NCBI RefSeq assembly: GCF_001625305.1
Contig: NW_017802713.1
Span: forward strand, 1,523,954-1,587,953
DNA length: 64,000 nt
Direction: 5' to 3'
Source of the DNA: Branchiostoma belcheri
Taxonomy: Eukaryota; Chordata; Leptocardii; Amphioxiformes; Branchiostomatidae
Shown: positions 46,001 through 59,646 of the stretch, in pieces
Position numbering within the stretch: position 1 is the stretch's first letter
How the letters are laid out: every line of letters begins with the position of its first letter
The notes under the pieces: generated by a model
What the model was told of the DNA's origin: nothing
Seen by the model: the letters and a program-made list of their open reading frames with translations, nothing else
Databases searched by the model: none
Translations under genes and position numbers: made by a program

Positions 46001-49000
46001 TCCTAACTCTTGGAGATGATTATACCATCAAAGCTCATAGTAAACAGAAAGACTTTTCAAGCAAAAAAACTTAACAAGGGCATTTGATAACTATCCAAAA
46101 GATTGGATTATAAAAATCAATGATTTCTCACAAAGTTTAACAAACCAGAAAAACAAACAGACGCTGCGGAGAATGTAATTTCTTCGGCGGAAACTGGGCC
46201 CCTGTTACTTTCCGGTGTTGCCAGTGAGTTGCACCTAATTTCAAACTGGGCTCCACTCCATCATTACTGCATCCAGGTTCCCAACCCTCCATACATACAA
46301 ATACAGTCATTTCACACCCGGCACCCTCCCGCCCCAATTCAGTCGACTGCGGGTCACTTTTTTTAATAGGTTGGGAATCCGCGCTGGTTCAGTCTCTATA
46401 CCGGACGGTCGTCCCTGGGGACGGCTCACCTTACCGTGGTGGAACATCTAACGGAGCCGACGTACGTGATCGATGGGTCGTTCCATTCCAGCGAGTAGGG
46501 GTCACACAATTCCGGCTATCACTTAAAATCAAGCTCTTTTATCAACGCACACGCTGCGAGTTTAATATGCAGGAATAACACATTAGTCATACCACACTTC
46601 TCTATCAACGTGGAAACAGAGTTCTTCGTGAAATTTCTAATAGACCTTCCAACAAGCTTGGAAAAATACGTCCATCCATCATCTAACAACCTATTGCCAC
46701 CTGACCACACCCACTTTAGCAATAAAACCCCGTACACAAAAGCAATCAGACGACCACCAGTGACCTGCATTGGTGGGGACCAGTGAAAGCTGCTGATTTT
46801 GAAGAGGATTTGTGCCCATTTCCCTGGTTCGGTTGTGGTAAATTCTGCGTTGGAGGAGATATCTTCATTGCGATGACTCTGTCTGTGTCATCAGTGGGAG
46901 GGGAGGTTGACAGAGACGGATGAGGGGCCGTGCAGGTTGCGTGCGGTGTAATCTTTACGTGCCGGCTTGGTTAGATGGAAGCATTTACCAACTTATCAAC
47001 AGCAGGGGTTCATGGCCGAGCCATGCATATGGTGGTAGATAATACACAAATGCCATTACAGCTACGTATGACACAAATGTTACACTTTAACCTTCTGACA
47101 AATGTCCTTGCAAGTTACATGCAAATACCTCAAACAACCTTTGCAAGACTTCTAGCATTACAAGAACCTATATTTTCTTATACAAAGAAAATCATCGTAT
47201 ATTTAGTAACTAAAGGTTAATTGTACAGCAATGCTCAAGTCACCATTGTTGCCATATGCCAGATTCATTTAGTATTAATAAAAAGCATTTGAATCTTTTG
47301 TCCTCAATGACGGTCTGTATTTAGAACTACCCATAAAAGTCACACCAAAACAATGTGACACTATGTTTCAAAGTTTCAGACGAGATATTCACGTTCCAGC
47401 TTTATTGAGAGAAGTTTCTATGCCTCATTTACTCTCCTGTCATGAAGAGTTTATCCACCTTTCTACTCTAATATCAAAGGAATATATCTGAATTGTAGAT
47501 CATCTTTCGTGCCAATAAATATGCCAGCAAGATCAAAGTCACTGCTGAATTTTTAGCGCAGAGAAGTGCCTGTCATTTCTCAAAAGACGCAACCGCCCCC
47601 CAGAGACTTCGCATCGGGAATAATTGTATCTGGGAGAGCCTGATAGATCCGGCCGGGATGGTAAAGGCCACGGGTGATATATCGGACTTTAACTCCCGGG
47701 GGACCCCTGTCATTTGCGGGGAGATCTTTAATGGTTCACAGTGAGAAACGGTCTTGACTTTCCTTAATGTCACACATTATAAGCGAGATCTATTACAGCT
47801 TCCTTTGACGAGCGAGCAAATGGTAGCTTTTAGCCGACTAATGCAGTTAATCACGCGGAGAAGAGCGGTGGTAAGAAACATTTACGACAAGGACGTTGTT
47901 TTAACATTTTACTAAAGATCATGGGTAGCGTCTGGTGACGGTAAGTTTGGTGAACATGCAGCTTAATGCCTTGGCATATAACACGTCTACTACACGCATG
48001 GCTAGGCATGGAATATTGCAGTAATGGTGTAATGGGTTTTAAGACGAAACTGGAAAGTGAGCACTAAGTTTTTGAGTGATGCATATAGAGGCAGACAAGA
48101 AAAACTATCGGGGATGAAGCATGAACAATCATGGGGGATAAAACTTTGCCAATATAGGAATGTCTTACCATATAACGTATATCAAACAGGATGGAAAAGA
48201 AAAAGAAACTGCTACGTAACAAAAGACGACAAACTTTTTCTTTATTCTTCTCCATTTTGATGCAACACCCCCCCAGATGCTCTATTCTGAACTTTGCTGT
48301 CTGTCTGCAGTGAATGAAAATCCTGTCATAAACCGTTAATTAGTTTTAGCAAATCGATGACAGTTACAGACAGGCAGAGCCTTCCCAGAAGGCCGAAGAT
48401 TGATCATTTCCCATCACCCTTAGCAACTTGTCACCCGCCCCCCTCCCCCTTCTGTCCCTAGGGGAAAACTTTTGGCCTTCAACACTCAAGTTTGTTTCCA
48501 TTGATCATCACAGTCAACTTCAAACAGCATCTCAAACCTTCATCTTTATGGCAAAGACAATTTTCTTTCAAGCAGTTAACAAGGGCGATAATCAATGCCC
48601 TGAATTAGGGAATCAGAGCAATTTGTTTTCTCTGACGGGGGCAATATCGTAAAACAGAATCTAATGAACTCCCGGCTTCCATGTTGTCTGTTCGCAGTCT
48701 GCTGAATCTGCAGACAGATGGCACTACTTCTGTCAGGCGACACGACGACAAGCCCAAGATTATTTTGTAATACCTTTCCAAGTGATGGAAATACCATGTA
48801 CCCACTAGGCAATAATCCTGACTCGGTGGGTGCCTTCGCTGCCAATCAATAACGCCCGATGTGCAATGAAACCATGTCCTACCATGGCCCTCGCTACGCG
48901 CAGACATCAATAAAAGGACGGGAAGGTGTCAGAAGCATAAGGGCGAGTCATTCCCTGGTAGAGGGGCCATAAATCTAGCTGACAACTTCTGGAGTCACTC

Positions 49001-52000
49001 GGGTACCAATTTCGACGCGCCGGGATACCCGGCGATGTTACATCAGGGCGGCTTAGGTCTGTCTTTTCTCACACAGCTCAAAGGCCTTTCTACAGCCTTA
49101 CCAAATTGTCGGGATAGGGAGCCTTCAAAGGGTGGTATCAAGGGAAAGTTTTTGTAGTGAGCGGTAAAGCTTGTATCTCATTGCATCGGCATTAGTATTG
49201 CTGCGCTACACACCATTGGATCGTTCCTCCCGTGTCGGCAATATCGTTACGAGGAAGATGGTATCGCGCCGAAGCCCCCCAGACCGGCCAATGGTTACGG
49301 CTGACATTTCAAAGCAGATTGTTCCTGATGAAGTTGTATTGACAAGTTTGTTTCAAAATTTATGGGGCGACAGGATTATTTGACGTGTATTGACAAAGGC
49401 AGGGCTAGGAGAGGTCATCAGGAAAGGCTAGACACAATCCGGCTGCTCAAGCTTCAAATGAAATCAATGAAAATGGCCCGACGACGGATCCTACAACCTA
49501 TCTTTGTACTTGTACCAAACTCAATTTTGAATTGTATGAATGACATCCTGCCCGAAACCTCAGTCACCCTGAAGCAAAAGCAAGAAAATCCAGCTTATTT
49601 TAAACGACGTTTTACGTCACAAGCTCTTATTTTTGACAAATATAACATAGTCCCTCTGTTTGCAGTAAATCTAGAGCTCACAGATACTTCTGTGCGAGCG
49701 CTGTTGCATATCATTGCACATCTGTTGAACGTCCCGAGTTATCTTTCTGTTGGGAAACTGGCCAAAATCAATGCGTGCCCATGAACATCATCCATCAGAC
49801 GTGTTTCTAAAGGCCAAAAGTAGACAAAGAAGAGCTGCCAAACTCACTAACTTCTTTGTTTTTGTTCTCTTCTATTTGAGCCCAACACACGTTCCTCCCA
49901 TCATAACAGCCGTTTACTAGCACCAAGGACAGGAATCATCTTATACAACTCTTCAGTAGGGTCAGCCCTCTGGGGGTTTAGGGTTCGACTCTTATTGAGA
50001 ACACAGAGCCCTGGGGCTCGTTTTATTACATTCTTGCAGCGGCCCATATCGTTATGAAGATAAAAAAGTAATCTTAAGGATACAGCTTACTTAAGGTGGA
50101 TCCGAGACATATAGATTCTTCTCGATGATGATAAAGAAAAATCAAAGGGGCTACAAAAGGCAGGTCAAAAACAAGAAATCTGAGAGGTGAGCATTAAATT
50201 TGAACAAATATGCCACCCAATTGTTTACTAACTGCAAATTCATAATCTAACTAATGTACTGTAATATTTGCCATTATATTTTCAAATTTGTAAATTTATT
50301 GAAATGATGGTCAGAAACTACCATGTAAAGATTTTAAGTAAAGGTCATTTTTCAAGTGGCTAAGTTTGTATAAATGGCAAGTGTCTATCAAGAAATGCAA
50401 ACATAAAGATGATGACTACAAAATTTCTTCCTTGCCAAATTATATTAACGAGAGAGTCCTTGATAATATGGTTTAGAGTATATTCAGTTCACCTGATGTT
50501 GACTGCCATTGAAAGAATGGTATCCAAATGTAGTTACAGAAATAATTCTCTTCCCTTGATTCGCATGATGTACATTTAAGCCAGTACACATCAAACACAT
50601 GGTCTGACATAAATGATAGCTGTTGGCCTTCACTATTGGGTATTGACTCATTAATTATGAACCTGTGGACTTGTAGTTCTATGTTTATAAATAAGCTTAT
50701 TCATGCCGTAAGCCCACATAAAGTTTGCCCGCCTGTATATGACGTAAGATTAAAACATGACACGTGTAAGCTGCAAAGCAAACAACCTGCCGAAGTTGTC
50801 AACACGAATAGGAAGTCAGGGTTTCCCACACATTTGATCTCGTCGTGTTCTTTGATGCCCACCGTTGGCTGGGATATTTTAACAGCCATTAGCGAGGACT
50901 CCATCTAAAAGGCATGAGCAATTTGACAAGCAGGCTGTCGCCATTAGGGCTCATTGAGACCGGAATTCTTTCACTCGATTAACAACTGTCTGCATTTGAA
51001 TACCTGAAAGGTCACCGTTGCTCCCTGCTGTGAGATGTGATTTGAATGAAATCCCCGAAATCTACGGCAACAAATCTTGCCGTCGAGTAATTGAGTCCAT
51101 TACGGTTGGCGCAATTCTCCGAGGGACGTTATTGCCTTCCGTGATAGGTGTTCGGTGGGACTTTGGGCGCTGGTGTGCTACTGTTGCAACTTCCTGTGTC
51201 TCCTGTCTCATCATTCATGGACCAGCTTCCTAACCTTCACATTTCAACCTGTCGAAAACGAATTCTTCCCTTCATCGTTTCATTCCACTGGGTTCCATCT
51301 ACGTTCCAATTGTAATTCCGATCATTCGCAACTGCTGTTACCATCATGTCCAATATTTTCACGAATTTCAATTGTTGTCAAAACTACTAAAAGGCAAGAA
51401 CCTAATACACCAGCATATTACCGAAATTAATAACGGTTTTTGATCTTTATTCTCGGTGGACATCTAATAGCATTTGTACATTACAGTGTCCCGTAGTTAT
51501 TAGACGTATGCAGGGCCTGAGCGATTGTTCAGAGGTAATGAAATTACTAGACATTGTCAATGCCATGCAATTATGTCCCCATATTTTATGCACAGGATTT
51601 ATTATCTCTTATTACCTCAACCCTGATTAGTATGCAGATTCCTTGTATACTTATTGAGGCAGCAAAGATGCATTCATTGTTCACATTAGTGTGTGGTGTC
51701 GGGTGGGACTTCAACTAAATGTCACATGAAATAATAGGAGCGCATTATGAATGTCTGGGTTAAGAGGGTCGTGGGCCTTTAATGGAACTGCCCCCCCCCC
51801 ATGTTACAAGTCTGCATTTAATCTGTAAACAGAATAATGCTGTAATAGTGGAAGCTGCGTGATACTGACAACATATCCACAGAGCCTTCACCATAAAGGA
51901 TTCTGACACCTGAAGGTAAAAGCTACAAGGCTACAGAAAAGGTTTGTGATTTTTTTCTTGCTATGGTTCTTTTTTTTTTACCATTTACTAAATATTGCAT

Positions 52001-55000
52001 GTAATACCAGTTAACATGTTTATCTTATATGTAGCAAGGTACATTTTCAAAATGGAAGAATTGCAGATTGAGAGAATTCATACATGTTTGATACAAATTC
52101 AAGGCCACTCCCAGTTTTCCCCAAAGTCAAGCGGAAACAACATTTTGATATTGACTGTGACCAGGCATGGAAACGACTATTAATGAAGTGTGGTGGAATA
52201 TTTTTAGCTGCACGCTGTGCCCACTAGTGTAAAACCCGGTTTTCACAGAGCTGGAAACGGCGGTTTGATAACAAATGAGGTAATTTTCCCAGCTGGATGA
52301 GTCATGCGATTACCGTGCCTTCTCGTTTGTAACACGTCGCAAAACGTAGACAACCGGCCACGGAGCATAATGAAACAAAATCGCCGCCACCATTAGTTAA
52401 GATTACGTCCATTTTCCCCTCACTCCCCACGTAATTGCCTTTGGACGCGCCGGCCAAATGACCATTGTGCCCATCTCTCCGAGCCCGATCATTTCATATT
52501 AATTTGGTACTATTTATTTTCTGCAATTTGTTAATGGCACGTTTATCTGTCTTATGGCCTGTTCCGTACAAGCCGGGGGTTACAGGGGTCACAGGTCATC
52601 CATACAGATCGCTTCGGCAAGATGACCTATACATACAATCAGCCGTCGAAGTCAGGACGGCCGAAAATCGAAAACCGAAGACTTTAGGGCTTAGCAATTT
52701 CACCAATCATCATCATCCACACAACCTGGGACGGTTTTGAGGGAAGAGCAGGACAGATGTATGTAGAAATGGGCTACTAGATTCTGGTCATACATTCTGG
52801 GATCAGCTATTCCATGACCTTTTGTACCGGGGGTCGGGAGGGTCAGTGTTACATCATTAGGGGGGCTACTTAGCCGTAATGACCATCTTTTATCTTCATG
52901 GCACGATCGTTAGGAATCTGTCTGTGGTGTCAGGATGTTTGGTGTGGCCTGGAGGATGAACGTGTCAGATACAGATCGTGCTACATCTGTGGTCAGGATG
53001 GTCATTTCTGTAATCCTCCCTGATCCGTAATGGCCATGACTCTTTTGTGTAATGACTGACCGGGCGAAGTGAAGGGTCATTTTTGCTTCATTGAGTGGAC
53101 GATTTTATTTTCTTCTAGATTTCGTCTCAAACTAACATTTATTTTGGTCAAGTGTACTTTCTAGCATACAGTTGTCAATTAGGGCAATGCAACAAATTCT
53201 TTCTTGAAGTATCACGTAATGACTTCTGTGTTGTCCGAAAGCAAAATACATTTAACTTTTTGTTCTCATAAAGTCTGTATCTATGTATCTGTATTTCTTA
53301 ATTATCGACTAATTACGACAAGTCTACAACAGATAAAAACTGGATTGGCAACCCAGACACCCAACACGTGCTGATTTTCTTCATCCTGTATACATGTAGA
53401 TGTAAACAAGCTCAATCACCAAAACAAGCAAGTGGACTTCCAACAGTAGAACATTTAACACAGTGGAAAAGCTTCTTCCAGTTTCCCTATCCTACCACCT
53501 CTCGTCGGTGAAACTGTCCGGATAAAATCTATTGATCGATGCTTGCTGACTTTGGTGAAAAAAAATCAATGTGGATTACATGTTCACACCTATAATGAAA
53601 TATTGAACATTTCGTCTCCTTTGCAATAACGTGTCTGCTTATTACATGATATAACTTCGCTCCACGGGGGGGAGGGGGGCCATTCGTCAAACTTGCGGCA
53701 TGTTTTTTCTATTAATGGAAAATTGCCCGAAGCCCGCCCGTGGGTAGATATTACCGCTCGTCATGAATAATGACCAAGGGTCAGCGAGGAATGGACGCCA
53801 CTCAACGCGAATCATGGAGGGAGAATTCAAGTCGTGCTCGCTATAAATAATAGATTCTTACGACCACGACGGGATATGAACAACACATGACCTGGCCATT
53901 CTATAACACCTAATGTCCATCTTACACACTTCGGACACAGAAATACGTAACGGCGCTTGCGTAAATAGGTTAGCGCGGCGATAACTCAGAAAAGTTTCCG
54001 TAAGGCTATACGGAGACCTCGGAGGTAATATCAAATAATACCTGCAATATTTAACCATATGGAGGTGTGAAGAGGTAAAATGACCCTCCAGACATGGCCC
54101 GTCAGGGGTCATTAAATCTGCTATTAATACACCTGCGAGGCGACCAACAGGTCCATTATTCATAGACGTTCAATAAACAATCATCTGTCCAAGCTTTTAC
54201 TTCTTCTCATAATCTCATCATGGGGTCCAGGCAACATGGGTCACTCTTTGTGCTAGTTTTTCTTAGGCATTCTGTAACTGTAAGTAACATTTTTTCAGAG
54301 CTCTCCCCAAGCAAGGGTGCTCTTCCTCTGCCCAAAATCCTAGCACCTCTCCAAAATGTTCAAATTTAGTGTTTTTTTCTTAGCCTATTTATAAAAATTT
54401 GTTGATTTTTCATCAACCGATTAGGATGAAACTCTCCCTTAAGAATTTTTTGGGAGACCCCTGTTTTCTGTACAAAAGTGTTCTTTTATTCAATCATTTT
54501 TGCGACATTCCTAATACGCAATTCAAAATTCTTCATACTTGCTACAACTGACTACATTAATACTCATTAGGGCAGAGACCAGATTGCTACAAAGATTGTT
54601 CAAAAGTGGTCTAACCCTGCAAATGTCACCCTGCAAATGTCCTGCAAATGTCACAGCGAAAAACCCGAACAAAGCGGCGGAAAAATGAAAAACGATAAAC
54701 ACCCTCCTCCCGCCATTGAAACGGTAGATTTACCGTTCACTAGACAATGTGAGGACCCTTGTGCTTGTATTCCCATCATCTTGGGCAAGAGGTCAATTGC
54801 CCCGGCCCCATCTAAAAGCCATGATGGCCATAGCTGGGGGCTTAAGCCTCACCTGTGCACATGGGACCGGATTGCCTGAGGGAGCAGAGATTCTCATAAA
54901 TAAAACGCAATATACTTTCTCATTGGGACAGCTTGATTCAGCTGCAGAGAGGGTTATTTCTATTAAAGGTACAAAAAAGTGCCTCTTTTTACATTGTAGG

Positions 55001-56443
55001 AATCAGACTTAAGGCAAGTAAGTGTCAAAAGAATGACTAAAGCCTTGAAACATTGTACATATGGCTTTAGATTGTCTGGCATTACACTGAGGTAATAAAT
55101 AATGTATTGCATTTTTTCCACCAGGATGGCTCCTTTGAAAGGAGAGATTCCTAAGGAAGGAACAGGTTTCTTTTTTTTTCTGAAGTAACAAGTTATTCCC
55201 AGTTGGATATTGTGTTCAGGAAGGGTAGGCTGCAGTTTTTAAAGAAGCTGCTAGGAGAAAGAAGCTGCTAGGAGATAGAGGAGCCAGTCTTTTAAGTTAA
55301 TCTGATACAAATCCCTTATCAAATTTCGAGATCTCAATTCAAATCCAGATCGTTCTCAATATCTGAATCATCTGTACCGCCCTCTATGACCTCTTTCCTC
55401 AGAATTATACAAATGTAATATATATAATGTATTAATAACTAACTATCCAGTTATCCTTTTCCAGCCCAGTGCATAAAACCAAGGTTGAGCCATAATCCAT
55501 CTTGGCAAAGATGACAAGATAATCCCTGCACTAAAATAGTAGGATTAACAAAGCCTGTAGTAGTCAGCATCAAAGGCCCACTGGCGGGCGACGTGACCCG
55601 CATGCTGACACGTCTGTTAGCGCACGCCACCGCGGCGTGACGGTCTGGACCCTGTCATCCGACAACGCAATGCCATCATCAATCCATCAAGCTAACCCGC
55701 ACAGACTATATTACCGTAATTTGCCAATTGGTCACCGTTTGCTCAATTTCTTAGCTTAAAAGCAACGCTATTCCCTAAGTAGTGCGAAAACATATGGTTA
55801 CGGAGAAACGGTCTGACCGGTTGTAATTTGCGCTCGCCACTGATTGGACAGAAAAATGAAGGCGTTGTCCCTAGATGCACGTTAAGAAAACTACGGCTTG
55901 TCTTCTTGATAGAAGCTGACTCCCTTATGAATGGGATTTGTAATAGCCTTCAAACTAAATCCAGTTTAGAAGGCTTTCTCATTACTTGGGCTCATGGTAC
56001 CAGCTTACAAACTAACAAACTTGTACTTAGAAGTACAAACAAGTCTTACAACGTATAAATCTCCGGTCCAAACAGAAAAGACGATGTTAAAACCTCTTTA
56101 AGAACCTCTTTATTTCCCGGCTCTTGAGACTCTTGTAATTTGTATGCAGCTAAGACGGTAATCTCTTCTGCGCTACAAGAAAGTCCCTGCCGTCATTCAG
56201 TCTTATTCTATCAGCTCCTTATTGTCATTTGTTCCTGGAATTTTCCAGCGTCTTAAGTCGAGTGAACATGCCAGGAAACCCCAGAGCCCCGTAGACTTCA
56301 AAGCCTCATCCCAATCCTCCTGTGGCTGTCTGTCAGGTGCTGAGTGAATAATAAATACGCCAGCCTGATGATTCATTTATGATCTGTCCGACACACCCAG
56401 ACTTATAATACCTGTACGACCTACTTCTCAAGCTACAGACTCT
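43098..56443 (-). other. Large intron of glypican gene A
   Basis: This is part of a 14.5-kb intron. It is largely unique sequence, poor in transposons compared with 13-33 kb, with several GC-rich islands (45100-45560, 47570-47770, 48820-49060). Such repeat-poor long introns often carry developmental enhancers, but conservation cannot be judged from one sequence. Confidence 0.5.
45440..45459. promoter_or_regulatory. E-box cluster CACCTG / TCACCTCAGGTGA
   Basis: CACCTG at 45440-45445 is followed by the palindrome TCACCTCAGGTGA at 45447-45459, giving three CACCT/AGGTG cores in 20 bases. Paired CACCT sites are bound by Snail and ZEB factors. Short enough to arise by chance; noted because of the density. 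Confidence 0.3.
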
Positions 56444-56858
56444 GCCACTTTTCTAGAAGGGAGGAATTAAAAATTCAGTTCCTACCTTGTACTTACTTGT
56501 TCCCTACCAACCTACCACCATCTATTTGTTTTGGAAAGATGTTATTAATCTTCTGTTGAACTAAGAAATAATTGTACAACATCCAGATTCTAATGGTTTC
56601 CCATCCCCAAATAATTCAGTCACTTACTCCATTATTTTTCAAACTTTCACGTCAGCCACTTTTCTAGAAGGGAGGAATTAAAAATTCAGTTCCGACCTTT
56701 TACTTACTTGGGCCCTACCAACCTACCATCATCTATTTGTTTTGGAAAGATAATCTTCTGTTCAACTAAGATATAATTGCATAATGTCAAGATTCTAATG
56801 GCGTTCCATCCCCAAATAATTCAGTCACTTACTCCGTTCTTTCTCAAACTTTCAAGTC
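56444..56858. repeat. Tandem duplication, two units of ~211 bp
   Basis: The unit beginning GCCACTTTTCTAGAAGGGAG occurs at 56444 and again at 56655, with moderate divergence and small deletions. It is non-coding, in the large intron of gene A, about 760 bases from the exon at 57619. Confidence 0.92.
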
Positions 56859-57618
56859 ATAACCTTCACCCTTACTTCCTACCAAATCACGGTCTACATC
56901 AACTGGAATTTTCCGGTTTGAGATCCTCATGAATGTTTGATACTCGCCGGCACCACGCCCGCTATGCCGTGACCTACCACGAGACTATTCAATTTGTCAA
57001 TTTGGGCAGGGAAACAGACACAACTGTAGATTCCGCCGATATGACAAGCTTGGTGTTGAATTATCCATGTAGTCTACAGTCCATCCATAGTAATGACTTT
57101 GTTAGTTTTGGAGATAAGAAATCCACTATAACTAACAAATTAACTTTAATAACATATTAGCTTAGTATCTCTTCTTCTTAGATAGCTTTGATTTGATTTG
57201 CATTGACATAATACAAAATTATCACAGTAAAAACTTTGTTTCTTTACATAAACCCTTCATTTTCGACTAAATATTGTATCTTATGCTTTTGTCATTAACA
57301 AAACCTCCCAAATGACCTTACCCAAGGCACCCGACATCATCCACCAATCAGCACGGAGGATTGCGAGGTCATAGGTCGGACTATGATTCATTCATGGCCA
57401 TGACAGAAGGGCTGGCATGTATTATTCATAAGGTTTAGATGGATACACTTCCATTTACATGACGGATTACCGAATGCTTTAAATATGATGTTAGATTTGA
57501 CAAATGTGATCTTTGTTATTGGCTTTCCGTGGAAACAAATACAAGAGAAATATTCAGGAAATTTCTACCATTTCGCTTCAGTTGGACTAAATTCATGATA
57601 CAGTACTGTGGTTCTCAC

Positions 57619-57739
57619 CTCTTTGATGTGTTTTAATTTGTCGATGATGTTGACAATGGTGGCATCTTCTTTGTCTACTCTCAACTCGGGGTTGAATCGC
57701 TGTGCTTGGAAACCGTTGTCCACAACAGGGATTGTATAT
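57619..57739 (-). CDS. gpc3/5: Glypican gene A, antepenultimate exon (end of core domain)
   Basis: The acceptor ATGTTTTACAG (57750-57740) and donor AAAGAG|GTGAGA (57618) bound 121 bases: one base finishing a codon, then 40 codons to phase 0. The peptide reads YTIPVVDNGFQAQRFNPELR, then VDKEDATIVN and IIDKLKHIKE. It matches the stretch after the conserved CWNG motif in glypicans (RY...NG...N.PEL), and the IIDKLKHI helix is the wording of the GPC3/GPC5 group; the GPC1/2/4/6 group has a different helix here. The CWNG-containing exon must be upstream but was not found before 64000. Confidence 0.9.
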
Positions 57740-58427
57740 CTGTAAAACATAGGAGATTTGCAAGGGTGGGTGTTTGTATATGACAAGGCAACATGAGCAA
57801 AAAAAATTCCAGTCTAGATTATAAAAAAAAATTCCAATCTAGATTTAAAATCATAAACATTTGTTGAAGACCATGAAAATTACAAATAGTATACAAAGCA
57901 AACAAGACATTCTATTGACAAGAGTTGATGTAGGGATCTGACTGTTTACAGACAAAAGGACAGTCAACATAAGTCTATGGCATAACAGCTCCCCCTAGTA
58001 AACTGTGGTATGACGGCAAGCATATCTCGTCTTGTGAATGGTGATGACGCCAGAAAACCTTCATAGGAAGACTATCATCGTTCGAAATTTGGACATGGTA
58101 ACATACCGGTTTCAGCTTTTTTGGTGTTGTTAGTAAAATATGGTTCAACTGGTAATGACGGGGAAAAGTATACAAGATGGTTTACTTGTATAGTTTATTA
58201 TTACTCTGGCAGAACAGTTTTAGTAGCAGAAACATGCAAAGAATTGAGAAGAATTTGTATGAAATGTCTTTCAAGTTATAAACTGAAAGTACAGTGGGGG
58301 TGGAGTCATGTCATAACTGGAGTCAAAGAAATGGCAAAACAACACAACAGGTTAATCTGAAGATGGGGGTTTGTGGAACATAACAGTATTGCGTACAAAT
58401 TTTAGAAATGGTCAATAGTGCCACCTA

Positions 58428-58620
58428 ATGCATTACTGCCCCCTAGTGGAACCGGCAATCACTGCACCCATGATCTGGCAGTTGGATTGCTGTTTGATGT
58501 ACATAAAGTGAATTCTGCAAATAGGGTGTGAGGGAGATTACAGAATACTGCCCCCTAATGTAGTATACAGAATACTGCCCCCTAATGTAGTACTGCCCCC
58601 TAGAGGAATTAGAAGTTAGT
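58428..58620. repeat. Short interspersed CTGCCCCCTA repeats
   Basis: ACTGCCCCCTA followed by ATG or GTG occurs at about 58433, 58546, 58570 and 58588, with an 18-base block (AGAATACTGCCCCCTAAT) repeated directly. It looks like a small degenerate local repeat. Confidence 0.6.
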
Positions 58621-58835
58621 GCACCCATGAACTATTTCAGGCTGGTTGGATTACTAGTGAAGTAATACCTGGCAGCTTACATAACATTGCAGTTGACTGG
58701 TGGCCCGATAGGAGGCAAGGCAGTGCCATTTTCCATCATGTCACCAATAATACTGTAATATACATCTTAACTGCAAGGTGGCATTTTTGTATCATCATTT
58801 ACTTAAATAAATGGTTTACATTACAATACATGTAC

Positions 58836-59051
58836 CTGATGCCACCATACATAACTGCTTCTTTGTGAAGCAAGATGCTAAGATGTGAATGTTCTTTATT
58901 GCCTTCGAAAAATTCTAAAAGAGCTTCAAGTAGAACATCAATCTTAGGTATTTTCAAACATTCAACTTGTGCAAAAACTACAGATTTTGTTGGTTCCTGG
59001 GAATGATGGTAGCTGACTTGATCCATAGATACCCATTGGCACATTTGCTGG
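58836..59051 (-). CDS. Candidate exon of unidentified protein (distal of two)
   Basis: I do not recognise the protein. After an acceptor-like TATTGCAG (or CCAG four bases on) the frame gives VSYHHSQEPTKSVVFAQVEC, LKIPKIDVLLEALLEFFEGN and SILLHKEAVMYGGI, ending at ATCAG|GTAC. The alternation of helices looks protein-like. A short open frame at 57975-58079 (MKVFWRHHHSQDEICLPSYH, then a stop) could follow in phase as a last exon. It lies in the gene A intron, same strand, so it would be a nested gene or a pseudogene fragment. Confidence 0.25.
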
Positions 59052-59205
59052 CTGCAATACGCATCTCAGCTGCTAGATGGTGCTTTTGAACCACCATATT
59101 TTTCACAGTGCAGAAAAGAGCAACTTGACCCTGTAGACACCTCTCCCATTTCCCCATATAACAATGACTACATTGTATAGAGTTTTATAAGTTAGGTTAT
59201 TTCAC

Positions 59206-59413
59206 CTACAATGTATCTTTTAATCTCTGTTCTATAGTCTTTGGGATTTATCAAATAATCTGTTTTCTTATCAAACAAACTTAAAGCTTCCTTCAAACTG
59301 TCTCTTGAGCACCAGAGAAGTTGTGGCAGAACATTCCAGGCGTGTATTTTTACGATTCCACCATACCTGTCTAGTATATGCCAAACATCCAGACAGAGAA
59401 ATGCTTTGATCAT
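59206..59413 (-). CDS. Candidate exon of unidentified protein (proximal of two)
   Basis: I do not recognise the protein. A CCCTGCAG acceptor precedes MIKAFLCLDVWHILDRYGGI, then KIHAWNVLPQLLWCSRDSLK, EALSLFDKKTDYLINP and RYIV, followed by a possible TTGTAG|GTGAAA donor. The composition is that of a soluble helical protein. Its phase does not join cleanly to the candidate at 58836-59051 with these borders, which weakens the pair. Confidence 0.25.
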
Positions 59414-59646
59414 CTGCAGGGAGAATATTGGCCGAAGTCCCAGTCAGTCGTGTAGGCGTCTACAAACTTTGTGCAGACGCCTGCAAAAATGTTTGTGTTT
59501 GGGGTCACAACATGATTCAGGGGGCAGATTGGGATGGAAATACATCCAGGGTACTGGCACGGTGTGGTGGGAGAGGGCCGGGCAACCGGTGATATCACTA
59601 CTCTGGAATTTCTGACAGTTCAGTTTCGTCAACATACATCCACAAA

